DNA of 64,000 nucleotides, from contig CAZXMW010000005.1 in assembly GCA_964641415.1 (NCBI GenBank), positions 86,525-150,524 of the forward strand, written 5' to 3'. The notes under the pieces were generated by a model. It saw only the letters and a list, made by a program, of their open reading frames with translations, was not told where the DNA came from and did not search any database. A program made the position numbers and the translations under genes. The stretch is from JAHECW01 sp964641415 (GTDB lineage: Bacteria > Acidobacteriota > Thermoanaerobaculia > Thermoanaerobaculales > Sulfomarinibacteraceae). Position 1 is the first letter of the stretch. Every line of letters starts with the position of its first letter. This document shows positions 55,205 through 63,979 of the stretch, piece by piece.

Positions 55205-56329
55205 TCAGGGTCCGACGGTGACCGCGCTGGGCTCGATCATGGCCCCATCGGGGAGATACTCGAGGCAGTGCGCCATCCACCCGGTCTGGATCGCCAGGCA
55301 GAACGGAATCGGCAGAGCCGTCGCCGGCAGGCCCATGGGGTGATAGAGCAGACCGGTGATCGAATCCACGTTGGCGAAGATGCCCCTGGGACCGAGCGTC
55401 GACTCGACCTCGTCACGAAGCGCGAGGTAGGACTCCCATCTTCGAGACAGACCGTGGCGGGCGAGGGTCCTCCGGACGAAGGGCTCGAGGGCGCGCACCC
55501 TGGGATCCGGACAGCGGTAGACGCGATGACCGAAGCCCGGGAAACGGGCCCCCTCGGCGAGCGCGTGGCGCGCCCAGACACGCGCTTCGTCCGGCCCGTC
55601 CAGTCGCTGCAGCATTTGAAACGCGAGCTGGTTGGCGCCGCCGTGGCGCGCGCCCGACAGCGCGCCCATTCCCGCGAGAACCGCCGAGCCGAGGTCGGCG
55701 CCGGTCGAGATGACGACCAGCGCAGCGAGAGCCGCAGCGTGCAATCCGTGCTCGGCCTGGACGATCAGGCTGGCGTCAAAGGCCCGGACCTCTTCGTCGT
55801 CGGGCGCCGACCCCAGCGCCTGGTGGAGAAAATTGCCGGCGAAACCGAGCTCGTCGCGCGGCTCGACGGGTTCCCGACCATCGAGATGGCGAATCGCTGC
55901 CGCGGCCAGCGCGGCGGTCCAGCTCAGGATGCGCGCCGGCCGCCGCCTTTGGGCGTCGAGATCGGTGTCCTCGGGTTCGGGGGCATGGCAGGCCGCCACC
56001 GTCAGCATGGTCCGAAACTGGGCCAACGGGTGCGCGTGGTGCGGCACGCGGTCGAGCGCGGCGAGGGCGGCGGCGGGCGGCTGCCGCCATCGTCGCAGCT
56101 CGGTCGACCAGAGATCGAGCTCGCTCCGGTCGGGCAGCTCGCCGTGCAGGATCAGGTAGCTGGTGGCTTCGAACGAGGTATGGGCGACGAGATCTTCGAT
56201 GGGGTAGCCGCGATAGTGCAGCCGGCCCCGTCGGCCGTCGATGGCGCTGATCGTGCTGCTGCCGATCACGAGATCTTCGAGGCCCCGGCCGTAGGTCTGG
56301 GGCGACGGCGGTCGGGCGCCGCCGATCAC
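55205..56329 (-). CDS. Citrate synthase family protein with complete active site
   Basis: 374 residues. All catalytic positions are visible: His194 region (AEHGLHA), His229 (GARHGGAN), His268 (GFGHRVYRCPDPR) and Asp322 (FANVDSITGLLYH). It condenses acetyl-CoA with oxaloacetate, or propionyl-CoA in methylcitrate synthases; these cannot be told apart here. The GTG start overlaps the stop of the upstream homologue (GTGA), so the two proteins are made together, which suggests a hetero-oligomer. Confidence 0.87.
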   Translation of the reverse strand: MIGGARPPSPQTYGRGLEDLVIGSSTISAIDGRRGRLHYRGYPIEDLVAHTSFEATSYLILHGELPDRSELDLWSTELRRWRQPPAAALAALDRVPHHAHPLAQFRTMLTVAACHAPEPEDTDLDAQRRRPARILSWTAALAAAAIRHLDGREPVEPRDELGFAGNFLHQALGSAPDDEEVRAFDASLIVQAEHGLHAAALAALVVISTGADLGSAVLAGMGALSGARHGGANQLAFQMLQRLDGPDEARVWARHALAEGARFPGFGHRVYRCPDPRVRALEPFVRRTLARHGLSRRWESYLALRDEVESTLGPRGIFANVDSITGLLYHPMGLPATALPIPFCLAIQTGWMAHCLEYLPDGAMIEPSAVTVGP

Positions 56330-57528
56330 GGGCCCTCCTCGGGCCGGAACCGGCGCTCGTCCGGTCCGACGTAGCGGTCGACCGGACGAACCAGCCGGAT
56401 CGTGTTCAGCGCCTCGCGAACCAGAGCGACGATTCCTGCGGAGCGGGCGACGGCGAACAGGCACGGCGCGAGCGGTCCGTCCGCGCCCAGGAGGGCGAAG
56501 ATGGGCGCCGCGTAGAAGTTGATGTTGACGTGGATGCCGCGTGGTGCGAGCGCGGCGGTTGCAGCCTGCTCGACGGCTCGCGTCGTTTCGAAGACCTCGG
56601 GACGATGCCGCGCGCGGGCGAGCGCGGCGAGCTCGCGGCGCAGGATCACGACCCGGGGGTCGGGCATGCGGTAGCTGCGATGGCCGAAGCCGGCGATCAG
56701 CCCACCCTCGGCGAGCCGTCGTTCGACGAAGCGATGGGCCGATGCCGGATCGTCGACCGTCGCGAGCTGGTCGAGCACCGCCTCCACCGCGCCTCCCTGC
56801 CGCGGTCCCCGCAGAGCCGACAGCCCGGCAACCACGTTGGAGTAGGGGTCGGCGAGACAGGAAGCGACGATCATCGAGGTGAAGGTCGGCGCATCGAGGC
56901 CGTGGACCGCGTACAGCGCCCAGAGAAGGTCGAGCCTCCGAACGTCGTCCGGATCCGGTGACTCGCCGGTGACGGCGCTGAGGACGGTGGCGGCGAGGCT
57001 GGAGTCGCGGTCGACGGTCGGCGACTCCCGTCCGGCGCGGTGGGCGGCGATCTCTGCCACCAGAGCGGCAACCTGGCCGACGATTCTCAGCCCCCGCCAG
57101 TGTCGTTCGCCGGTGAGATCCTCGTGCGCCGACAGCTCGTGGCAGCCGAGCGCCGAGATCCCGGCGCGCAGCAGGCGGGTCGGATGGGTGTCGCGGTCGA
57201 GATCACGGATCAACGCGACGAGATCGGCCGGCAGCCGGCGGCCGCCGCGCAGCTCGGCCCGAAATCGGTTGAACGCGTCGGTATCCTGCTCGGCCAGCAG
57301 GCCGGTGATGAGCAGCGAGGCCACCTCTTCGAAGCCGTGGTCGTTGACCAGGCTCTCGACCGGCCGCCCACGATAGGACAGACTGCCGCTTGCCGGGTCG
57401 AGCCACATGACCTCGGTGGTCGCCGCGATGACGCCGGACAGCCCGCGCCCGACCTGGGTGGTCACCGGCCAGTCGAGCGAGTCGGCGCGCCAGTCGAACG
57501 ACGGCGACAGGGTGCGAAGCACGGTCAT
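56326..57528 (-). CDS. Citrate synthase homologue lacking catalytic His and Asp
   Basis: About 400 residues, clearly of the citrate synthase fold (HGLDAPTFTSMIVASCLADPYSNVV, and GFGHRSYRMPDPR with His283). But the catalytic His of GxxHGGAN is Gln244 (GPRQGGAV, with the Asn also lost) and the catalytic Asp of NVDFY is Asn337 (NINFYAAP). It is likely inactive by itself and may regulate or stabilise the intact partner encoded next. ATG 57528 is chosen because TATAAC lies six bases upstream (leaderless); ATG 57546 is an alternative. Confidence 0.83.
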   Translation of the reverse strand: MTVLRTLSPSFDWRADSLDWPVTTQVGRGLSGVIAATTEVMWLDPASGSLSYRGRPVESLVNDHGFEEVASLLITGLLAEQDTDAFNRFRAELRGGRRLPADLVALIRDLDRDTHPTRLLRAGISALGCHELSAHEDLTGERHWRGLRIVGQVAALVAEIAAHRAGRESPTVDRDSSLAATVLSAVTGESPDPDDVRRLDLLWALYAVHGLDAPTFTSMIVASCLADPYSNVVAGLSALRGPRQGGAVEAVLDQLATVDDPASAHRFVERRLAEGGLIAGFGHRSYRMPDPRVVILRRELAALARARHRPEVFETTRAVEQAATAALAPRGIHVNINFYAAPIFALLGADGPLAPCLFAVARSAGIVALVREALNTIRLVRPVDRYVGPDERRFRPEEGP

Positions 57529-57616
57529 CAGATGGTTATAGCCCATTCGGCCGGAGATCGATTCCCGATCGACCTTCGCGACGCTGCTACTCTGGCGGTC
57601 GCGAAAGGGGGCAGGC

Positions 57617-59383
57617 ATGGCGGCAACGAAGACCGGCGTGGCGCGCAAGCTGATGTGGTCGGCGATCGTCGTCGTGGTCTTTTTCGTCGTGTTCGAGGGT
57701 GTGCTGGCCGTGGTCGGAATCGAGCCGGAGCGCTATGCCAGAGACCCCTATGTCGGTTTCTCGGGAACCTCCCGGTTGTTCGTGCCGGCGCCCGACGACG
57801 ACGGCGCCCTGGTGACCTCGGGCGCCAAGCTGTCCCTTTTCAATCGCCAGCGCTTCCCGGCAACCAAGACCGAGGGGGAGCTCCGCGTCTTCTGCGTCGG
57901 CGGCTCGACCACCTTCGGACGGCCGTACGACGACACGACGTCGTTCTGCGGCTGGCTGCGCGAGCTGCTTCCGGTGGCGGATCCGTCCCGGAGATGGCGG
58001 GTCGTCAACGCCGGCGGCGTGAGCTACGCGAGCTACCGTGTCGCCCTCCTGATGGAGGAGCTCGTCGACTACGATCCGGATCTTTTCGTCGTCTACACCG
58101 GACACAACGAGTTTCTCGAGGAGCGGACCTATCGCGGCATCATCGCGACGCCGCCCGCGGTGCGCGGCCTCGGTTCGGCGGCGGCTCGGACCCGGACCTG
58201 GACCGCCCTGGCGGCGACGATCCGGTCGGTCTCGGGACGGTCGGCGGATCCGGTGGACGACGCCGACCTGCTGGCGGCGGAGGTCAGCACGCTGCTCGAC
58301 GGCGCCGTCGGTCCGGCGGCCTACACCCGAAACGACGAGCAGGCGATGAAGATCATGGAGCACTTCCGTTTCAACCTCGCGCGGATGGTCGAGATCGCGT
58401 CGTCGGCCGGCGCGGCCACGCTCCTGGTGTCGCCTGCCTCAAACCTCAGGGACAGCCGCCCGTTCAAATCGGAGCACCGCGACGATCTCGGGAAGACCGA
58501 GCTCGAGCGCTTCAATCAGCTGGTCTCGAGCGCGCGCCGGGCGAGCGCCGAGGGGCGGATCGCGGCGGCCGTCGAGACCATTCGCGTTGCCGCCGGGATC
58601 GACCCGAGACATGCCCAGCTCGCCTTTCTGCAGGGACGGCTGCTCGGCGCCGCCGGCCGGTGGGGCGACGCTCGGGCGGCGTTCGTGCGGGCGCGGGACG
58701 AGGACGTGTGCCCGCTGCGGGCGCCATCCCCGATCCCGGACATGGTGCGCCAGGTTGCCGGCGACCGGGAAACGGGGCTGGTCGACTTCGAGGCGTTGGC
58801 CGATCAGTGGGCGGAGCACGGCATCCCCGGTGCACAGCTGTTCCTCGACCACCTCCACCCGACCATCGAGGTCCACAGGCGACTGGCGCTGGCGATCATC
58901 GACGAGTTCGTCGAACAAAACCTCGTGACTTTGGCGGCGGGCTGGAACGAACAAGCGGTGGCCGAGGTCGCGGGCCGGGTGGAGGCCGGGATCGTCCCGC
59001 TCGACCACGCCCTGGCTCTGATGAAGCTGTCCAAGGTGCTCGGTTGGGCCGGCAAGCTCGAGGATTCCTATCGTCTGTCCCGGCAGGCGGTGGCGCTCGC
59101 CCCCGACGACTCGAGGGTTCAGTACAACGCGGGTCTCAACGCCCACCTGATCGGGCGCACGGACGAGGCGATGGAGCACTACCGGCGGGCGGTCGAGCTC
59201 CAACCGGACGCCGACGAGCCCCACGGGAACCTCGGTGTGCTGCTCGAGGAGGCCGGTCGGCTCGAGGAGGCCGTGGACCACTACCGCGAGGCGATCCGGT
59301 ACGCCCGGACCGAGGCGACCAGGGTCCGCAACCAGGCCAATCTCGAGCGGGCCCTCGCAGCCATGGGCAAAGTGGGGGAGTAG
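57617..59383 (+). CDS. SGNH-hydrolase-like protein with C-terminal TPRs
   Basis: 588 residues. Membrane anchor at about 13-33, then an SGNH/GDSL domain: block I CVGGSTTFG (Ser97), block II NAGGVSY (Gly), block III YTGHNEF (Asn164) and block V LDHLHP (Asp/His near 412-417). Such domains deacylate or acylate envelope carbohydrates. An insertion of about 100 helical residues splits the domain; three to four TPRs (SYRLSRQAVALAPDDSRVQY, MEHYRRAVELQPDADEPHGN) close the protein. ATG 57617 follows AAAGGGGG. Divergent from the citrate synthase pair. Confidence 0.82.
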   Translation: MAATKTGVARKLMWSAIVVVVFFVVFEGVLAVVGIEPERYARDPYVGFSGTSRLFVPAPDDDGALVTSGAKLSLFNRQRFPATKTEGELRVFCVGGSTTFGRPYDDTTSFCGWLRELLPVADPSRRWRVVNAGGVSYASYRVALLMEELVDYDPDLFVVYTGHNEFLEERTYRGIIATPPAVRGLGSAAARTRTWTALAATIRSVSGRSADPVDDADLLAAEVSTLLDGAVGPAAYTRNDEQAMKIMEHFRFNLARMVEIASSAGAATLLVSPASNLRDSRPFKSEHRDDLGKTELERFNQLVSSARRASAEGRIAAAVETIRVAAGIDPRHAQLAFLQGRLLGAAGRWGDARAAFVRARDEDVCPLRAPSPIPDMVRQVAGDRETGLVDFEALADQWAEHGIPGAQLFLDHLHPTIEVHRRLALAIIDEFVEQNLVTLAAGWNEQAVAEVAGRVEAGIVPLDHALALMKLSKVLGWAGKLEDSYRLSRQAVALAPDDSRVQYNAGLNAHLIGRTDEAMEHYRRAVELQPDADEPHGNLGVLLEEAGRLEEAVDHYREAIRYARTEATRVRNQANLERALAAMGKVGE

Positions 59384-59412
59384 GGCACAACCGCCGGCCG
59401 CTCGGCCGCCTC

Positions 59413-59658
59413 CGAATCCGATACCGCGGCCGGAACCGGATCCGATGCCGTAGCCGCAGCCGTAGCCGGATCCGAAACCGACACCGTATCCGATACCGGA
59501 TCCGGAACCGGATTCGAATCCGATGCTGGATCCGTAACCGCTGCCGACACCGGATCCGAATCCGATGCCGAATCCGTAGCCGTAGCCGTTGCCGGAACCG
59601 GGTCCGAATCCGATACCGGAGGCGGAGCCGGAACCGGATCCGGATCCGGGTGCGGATG
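59413..59658 (-). repeat. GNNNCG hexamer array, 41 units, minus orientation
   Basis: On the plus strand every 6 bases read CG-NNN-C (CGGATC, CGTAGC, CGATAC, CGAATC and others) for 246 bp with almost no exceptions; the minus strand is therefore GNNNCG, as at 1-264. It fills the gap between two convergent genes. No coding sense on either strand. Confidence 0.9.
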
Positions 59659-59683
59659 ACTGTCCCTGCCGCTGCGGCGGCAG

Positions 59684-59716
59684 AAAAAAAGCGGGCGGGG
59701 CCGAAGCCCCGCCCGC
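59684..59716 (-). terminator. Intrinsic terminator of the PA/PKD gene
   Basis: On the minus strand GCGGGCGGGGC-TTCG-GCCCCGCCCGC (11-bp stem, tetraloop) is followed by seven T (59684-59690). It lies 20 nt after the stop codon. This is a textbook rho-independent terminator. Confidence 0.92.
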
Positions 59717-59736
59717 GGTTGAAGGTTGATGGTCGA

Positions 59737-61110
59737 CTACTGCGGCAGGATGGTCGTCGGGTCGCTGGTCAGGTTGTCCAGCACCGAGCCGTAGCAGTAG
59801 TAGGCGGCCCCTGCCTTGGAGGCCCGGACGTCGGCATAGCCGTTGGTCGGGCTGTAGGCGCCGAAGATCTGGTTGATCTGGTTGTTCGACCAGGGCGGCA
59901 GGTCCATGGTCTTGGTCTCGAGCAGAGCGCCGGCGTCGTCGTACAGGTCGATGAAGATCCGGACGCTGTCGTTGACGCCGTTGACGCAGCCGAGGTTGGC
60001 GCGCAGGTCGTCGTTCTCGCTCATGAAGATGATCCGCTGGGTCTCACCCTGCATGATGAGGTTGTCCGCGGGGACACCCGGGATCGCCTGGCCGAAAGTG
60101 CCCGCCACCTTGGCGGTGGGCAGGTTGTAGGTCCGGCTCATGATGCCCAGGCTGGCGCTGTCGGCGACCACTGCCAGGGCGCCGGCGACATCGGGCTCGG
60201 CGCCGAAGACCGCGACGAGCACGTTCTCGTAGCGGACGCTGGCGCCGGCCGCGAGGGTGAAGCTGTCCGACTGGGTCGGGGTCGAGTTGTCCTCGCCGCG
60301 CGGCAGCCACAGGAAGCTGTAGGTCGCCATGGCGTCGCCGGCGTTGTTGATGTCGACGTCGGTCTGGAAGAACGAGCCCTCGGCGCCGGCCGACAGCGCG
60401 GCGGCGGCGATGAAGTAGGTCGTGCCCGTGCCGTACTCGGTGGGCAGGATCGACGTCGGGTCGCTGGTCAGGTTGTCCAGCACCGAACCGTAGCAGTAGT
60501 AGGCGGCGCCGGCCTTGGAGGCCCGGACGTCCGCGTAGCCGCTGGTCGGGGCGTAGGCGCCGAAGATCTGGTTGATCTGGTTGTTCGACCAGGGCGGCAG
60601 ATCCATGGTCTTGGTCTCGAGCAGGGTCCCGGCATCGTCGTACAGGTCGATGAAGATCCGGACGCTGTCGTTGACGCCGTTGACGCAGCCGAGGTTGGCG
60701 CGCAGGTCGTCGTTCTCGCTCATGAAGATGATCCGCTCGATCTCGCCCTGCATGATGAGGTCGCCGGCGGGAATGCCGGGCAGCGCCTGGCCGAAGGTGC
60801 CCGCCACCTTGGCGGTGGGCAGGTTGTAGGTCCGGCTCATGATGTCGAGGTTGGCGGTGTTCGACAGCACCGCGAGAGCGCCGGCGACGTCGGGCTCGGC
60901 GCCGAAGACCTCGGCGAGCACGTTCTCGTAGCGAATGCTGGCGCCCGCCGCCAGGGTGAAGGTGTCGGACTGGGCGGGCGTCGAGTTGTCGGCGCCCCGC
61001 GGCAGCCACAGAAAGGCGTAGCTCGCCTCGGCGGCGCTGCCGTTGTTGATGTCGACGTCGGTCTGGAAGAACGAGCCCTCCGCACCCGCCGACAGCGCGG
61101 CGGCCGGAAT
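59737..61110. repeat. In-gene tandem duplication with 699-bp period
   Basis: Bases from about 59737 to 60410 recur, with few changes, about 60436 to 61110. For example GTCGCTGGTCAGGTTGTCC occurs at 59761 and 60460, exactly 699 bp (233 codons) apart. The high nucleotide identity means recent duplication or gene conversion. Confidence 0.85.
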
Positions 61111-62511
61111 GAAGGTGGCCTCGGTGAGGTCGGCGCCGAGGGTCACGGTGACCTCCTGGGTCGCCGTGTCGGCGCCGCCTGAGTTGGTCACCGTCAGCGC
61201 CACCGTGAAGGCGCCGGCCGAGGTGAATGTGTAGCTCGGGTTCTGCTCGGTGCTGGAGCCGCCGTCACCGAAGTCCCAGGCCCAGCTGTCGATGGCGCCG
61301 GTGGACTCGTCGGTGAACTGAACGGCCGTCCCGGTGGTCGGGGCCGCGGGCGTGAAGCTGAAGGCCGCGACCGGCGGCTGTGGAATCGCGCTGACCGCCG
61401 CGCGGGCGAAGCTGTCGTCGTTGTCTTCATCAGGATCGGTGTCGCCCGCATCCGCGAGGAAGACGGTCGACTGGGCCGTGAAGAGCGTCGGGTCGCCGTA
61501 GACGCCGCGGACCGTGGCGCCGCCCTCGATCGCGGTGATGACCGCCTCGCCGTCGGCCTGCGAGACCTGGATCGTCGGGATGGTGGTCAGACCTCCGAGG
61601 TCACCGGCGAGCATTCCGAGAACGCATTGATCGCTCGACGGAAAGTCTCCGCACAGGCCGTCGTTGACCATGAAGACCGCGGCTGCGCCGGCCTGCTCGG
61701 CGTTGAAAGCCTTGGTTCCGAACTGGCAGCCGCCGCGGCGCAACACGGCGATGTTGCCGGGGGTGAAGTCGACCAACGCCTCGCATGCCAGCGTCGGTTC
61801 GCCGGTACCGTCATTGACGAGCTCGAAGTCAGCGTCGATGGGCGCGTCCAGCTGGGACACCCGAGCGCCGAAGCAGTTGTCGGTGATGAACTCGCACTGG
61901 AAGTCACCGACCAGCAGCTCACACGAACCGCGCGAGAAGGCGTTCTTCTGTGCGGCGTCGAGCACCGAGGTCAGGTTGCCGTGGAACGACTGGGCAAGGT
62001 CGGTGGGTTCGGTGATCGTCACCGTGGACGACGAGCCGTCCTCCATCGGCGTGAGCTCATAAGAGAAGGTCGCGCTGACGCCGACGCCGAGGCCCTCGAG
62101 GGGGTTGGCTTCCTCGTCGTCGTCGCTGCGCTGGACCTGGAAGTTCATCTCCTCGCAGTAGTTGATGTCGTAGAAGAGAAGCGGGGCGTTGCCCAGAGTG
62201 TCGGTGCCCTCGGCCGAAGTCTGGATGGCGGTGTACATGGATCCGTCGCCGTTGATGTCGTTGTCGATGACGGCGTCGAGGCCCATGGGCGGCACGAAGT
62301 AGCTGTTGGCATACGGGCTGCCGGCGGCGTCGGGCCCGGCGTTGGCATACCCGACGGTTACCGTGAACGGAACGCCGGCGCTGACCTCGGCCGGAACCGT
62401 GGTCGTCGTCGTCAGGTCAGAGTCCGCGGCGAAGGCCGGCGACGCCAGGATGAGGCACAGGCCGAAGACGGCGGCTGTACCTGTGGTCATGAGTCGAGCG
62501 AAACGTGTCAT
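59737..62511 (-). CDS. Large secreted PA/PKD-domain protein with tandem 233-residue repeats
   Basis: 924 residues. Signal peptide 1-28 (LILASPAFA). An N-terminal region resembling a conserved-repeat (DUF11-like) domain (TTTVPAEVSAGVPFTVTVGYANAGPD, split in text), a protease-associated (PA) domain near 250-350 (FTPGNIAVLRRGGCQFG), a PKD domain near 395-475 (WDFGDGGSSTEQNPSYTF), then two nearly identical copies of about 230 residues, each starting near AAALSAGAEGSFFQTDVDIN and ending near SVLDNLTSDPT. Probably a cell-surface protein; no protease motif seen. GGGAGGGG before ATG 62511. Confidence 0.8.
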   Translation of the reverse strand: MTRFARLMTTGTAAVFGLCLILASPAFAADSDLTTTTTVPAEVSAGVPFTVTVGYANAGPDAAGSPYANSYFVPPMGLDAVIDNDINGDGSMYTAIQTSAEGTDTLGNAPLLFYDINYCEEMNFQVQRSDDDEEANPLEGLGVGVSATFSYELTPMEDGSSSTVTITEPTDLAQSFHGNLTSVLDAAQKNAFSRGSCELLVGDFQCEFITDNCFGARVSQLDAPIDADFELVNDGTGEPTLACEALVDFTPGNIAVLRRGGCQFGTKAFNAEQAGAAAVFMVNDGLCGDFPSSDQCVLGMLAGDLGGLTTIPTIQVSQADGEAVITAIEGGATVRGVYGDPTLFTAQSTVFLADAGDTDPDEDNDDSFARAAVSAIPQPPVAAFSFTPAAPTTGTAVQFTDESTGAIDSWAWDFGDGGSSTEQNPSYTFTSAGAFTVALTVTNSGGADTATQEVTVTLGADLTEATFIPAAALSAGAEGSFFQTDVDINNGSAAEASYAFLWLPRGADNSTPAQSDTFTLAAGASIRYENVLAEVFGAEPDVAGALAVLSNTANLDIMSRTYNLPTAKVAGTFGQALPGIPAGDLIMQGEIERIIFMSENDDLRANLGCVNGVNDSVRIFIDLYDDAGTLLETKTMDLPPWSNNQINQIFGAYAPTSGYADVRASKAGAAYYCYGSVLDNLTSDPTSILPTEYGTGTTYFIAAAALSAGAEGSFFQTDVDINNAGDAMATYSFLWLPRGEDNSTPTQSDSFTLAAGASVRYENVLVAVFGAEPDVAGALAVVADSASLGIMSRTYNLPTAKVAGTFGQAIPGVPADNLIMQGETQRIIFMSENDDLRANLGCVNGVNDSVRIFIDLYDDAGALLETKTMDLPPWSNNQINQIFGAYSPTNGYADVRASKAGAAYYCYGSVLDNLTSDPTTILPQ

Positions 62512-62601
62512 TTTCCCCTCCCAAGGTTGACGGTGTTCGATTCGCCACGCACCGCGGCGAGAGCCGCGCCCGTGGCAGGTTGCAGAAAATTGCACCAAGA
62601 G

Positions 62602-62607
62602 AGTCTA
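62602..62607 (-). promoter_or_regulatory. Candidate -10 for the PA/PKD gene
   Basis: TAGACT on the minus strand would give a leader of about 85 nt before ATG 62511. The -35 is poor. Confidence 0.3.
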
Positions 62608-62698
62608 CCACCGCCGGGCGTGGTTGAGAATCCCCCGCAGAACCACGGAACCGGATCTTCTGCGGACGCGGCCGCCCGGGCCGCTCCGGTCACAGCCC

Positions 62699-62905
62699 TC
62701 AACCGCCACCGCCGCCGCCGCACGAGGGCGGACCGCCGGACCGGCCGGGACGGCTCTGGGACGAGCCGGCGGCGAAGGTCGAGAGCACGCGCACGGTCGC
62801 GGTGCTCGCACACTTCGGACAGCTCGGCGAATCGGTGGCACGCATGGCCCTGAGCCGGGCGAAGACGTGATCGCAGTGGTTGCAGCGGTACTCGTAGATC
62901 GGCAT
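62699..62905 (-). CDS. FmdB-type zinc ribbon protein
   Basis: 68 residues. MPIYEYRCNHCDHVF and SCPKCAS supply the two CxxC knuckles of the FmdB/CxxC_CXXC_SSSS zinc ribbon; the tail is Ser/Gly-rich, ending in a poly-Gly run. Role unclear (proposed regulatory). It follows the arsR-type gene by 27 nt and is probably co-transcribed. Confidence 0.85.
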   Translation of the reverse strand: MPIYEYRCNHCDHVFARLRAMRATDSPSCPKCASTATVRVLSTFAAGSSQSRPGRSGGPPSCGGGGGG

Positions 62906-62932
62906 GGTCGACCTGTGTCGGGTGGCGCCCCG

Positions 62933-63319
62933 TCAGTCGGACGAGGCGTTCTCGTTGATCTGTTGACGTCCCTGGAGGATGGCCCGGTGCTCGCGATCGA
63001 CGCGCAGCTCGAGGGAGTCGCAGACGTTGCGGCAGATCGTGAACACTCCCTCGTCGATGATCCGGTAGTAGACGTTGAGTCCCTGCCGGTGGCAATCGAC
63101 CAGACCGGCCCGCTTGAGCACCGACAGGTGCTTGGAGACGTTGGCCTGGCTGCCGCCGACGGCGACCAGGACGTCGGACACGCAACGCTCGCCCTGATGC
63201 AGACTGTGGAGGATCTTGAGACGAGTCGGGTCGGCCATGGCCTTGAGCACCTCGGCGATCCGGTACAGCAATTCATCCGACGCGATCAACGGCTCCTCCA
63301 ACGCGTGGCCTATTACCAT
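62933..63319 (-). CDS. ArsR-family winged-helix repressor
   Basis: 128 residues. IAEVLKAMADPTRLKILHSLHQGERCVSDV (split in text) and the recognition helix QANVSKHLSVLKRAGLV define the family. Cys residues at the helix (GERCVSD) and in the C-terminal part (VDCHRQG, FTICRNVCDS) could sense a metal or redox state. ATG 63319 lies next to the -10, so the message is likely leaderless, and an inverted repeat in the promoter spacer suggests autorepression. Confidence 0.85.
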   Translation of the reverse strand: MVIGHALEEPLIASDELLYRIAEVLKAMADPTRLKILHSLHQGERCVSDVLVAVGGSQANVSKHLSVLKRAGLVDCHRQGLNVYYRIIDEGVFTICRNVCDSLELRVDREHRAILQGRQQINENASSD

Positions 63320-63324
63320 GTAAG

Positions 63325-63353
63325 AATATACTCGAGTTGCAGCTCGAGGTCAA
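63325..63353 (-). promoter_or_regulatory. arsR promoter with operator in the spacer
   Basis: Minus strand: TTGACC (63353-63348), a spacer of exactly 17 nt, TATATT (63330-63325). The spacer plus one base is CTCGAG-TTGCAG-CTCGAG (63331-63348 on plus), two CTCGAG half-sites 12 bp apart, a plausible ArsR site. The -10 ends 5 nt before the ATG. Confidence 0.65.
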
Positions 63354-63428
63354 TTGCGACAGCCGGCGCCGGTCGCCGACCGAACAGGCCGATGATACCC
63401 TGCCGCACAACCGCGAATCGGAGGAGCC

Positions 63429-63812
63429 ATGCCGACCATCTTCGAGCGCATCGTCGCCGGCGAGATTCCGTGCCACCGCATCTGGGAGGACGACGACCAT
63501 CTCGCCTTTCTCGACATCAACCCGCGGGTCGAGGGCCACACCTTGGTGATCCCGAAGCGGGCCCACGTCGAGATCTTTGCCATGCCGAAGGGGGCGTACG
63601 ACGCCCTCTGGGACGCCGCGAGGACGGTCGCTCACCGCCTGGAGGAACGAACCGGGTGCCAACGTGTCGTGGTCGTGGTCCTCGGCTACGAGGTGCCCCA
63701 CGTCCACATCCACCTCATGCCGACCAACCACCTCGAGGACTTCCCCTTCCCGCCGGTGGATGTCGCCGCCCAGGCCAAGCTTGGCGAGACCGCGCGGAAG
63801 CTCGCCGTCTGA
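63429..63812 (+). CDS. HIT-family hydrolase
   Basis: 127 residues. CIFERIVAGEIP-type N-terminus (here TIFERIVAGEIPCHRIWEDD) and the histidine triad HVHIHLMP at 91-98 place it in the HINT/Hit-like branch, which hydrolyses AMP-lysine or other nucleotide conjugates. Asn/His positions of the family (FLDINPRVEGHTLVIPK) are conserved. GGAGGAG 2 nt upstream of ATG is somewhat close but convincing. Divergent from arsR and may share its operator region. Confidence 0.9.
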   Translation: MPTIFERIVAGEIPCHRIWEDDDHLAFLDINPRVEGHTLVIPKRAHVEIFAMPKGAYDALWDAARTVAHRLEERTGCQRVVVVVLGYEVPHVHIHLMPTNHLEDFPFPPVDVAAQAKLGETARKLAV

Positions 63813-63961
63813 ACGGCATCGGCCTTCCGGTTCGCCCCGCCTCGCGGCGAGGGCGGCCCAGCGTCGCCCGTGCAGCGCGGCGCTCGATGGGTACCGATGA
63901 AACTGCTGCCGCGCTGCTCGGGCGCCGGCGGCCTTCCTGCTGGCGGGAGCGCTCGACGTAG

Positions 63962-63979
63962 GGTGGGCCTTGGCCCACC
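63962..63979. repeat. Palindrome near the right edge
   Basis: GGTGGGCC-TT-GGCCCACC is a perfect 8-bp inverted repeat. The 188 bases after the HIT gene hold no supported gene. It resembles the extragenic palindromes at 7277-7348 and 12509-12530 in build (GC-rich arms, 2-4-nt centre). Confidence 0.5.

Noticed and set aside
57040..61182. 1380-codon plus-strand frame
   Set aside because: Antisense to the second citrate synthase gene and the PA/PKD gene, out of frame over the SGNH gene, and passes through the hexamer array as Arg/Ile-rich nonsense.
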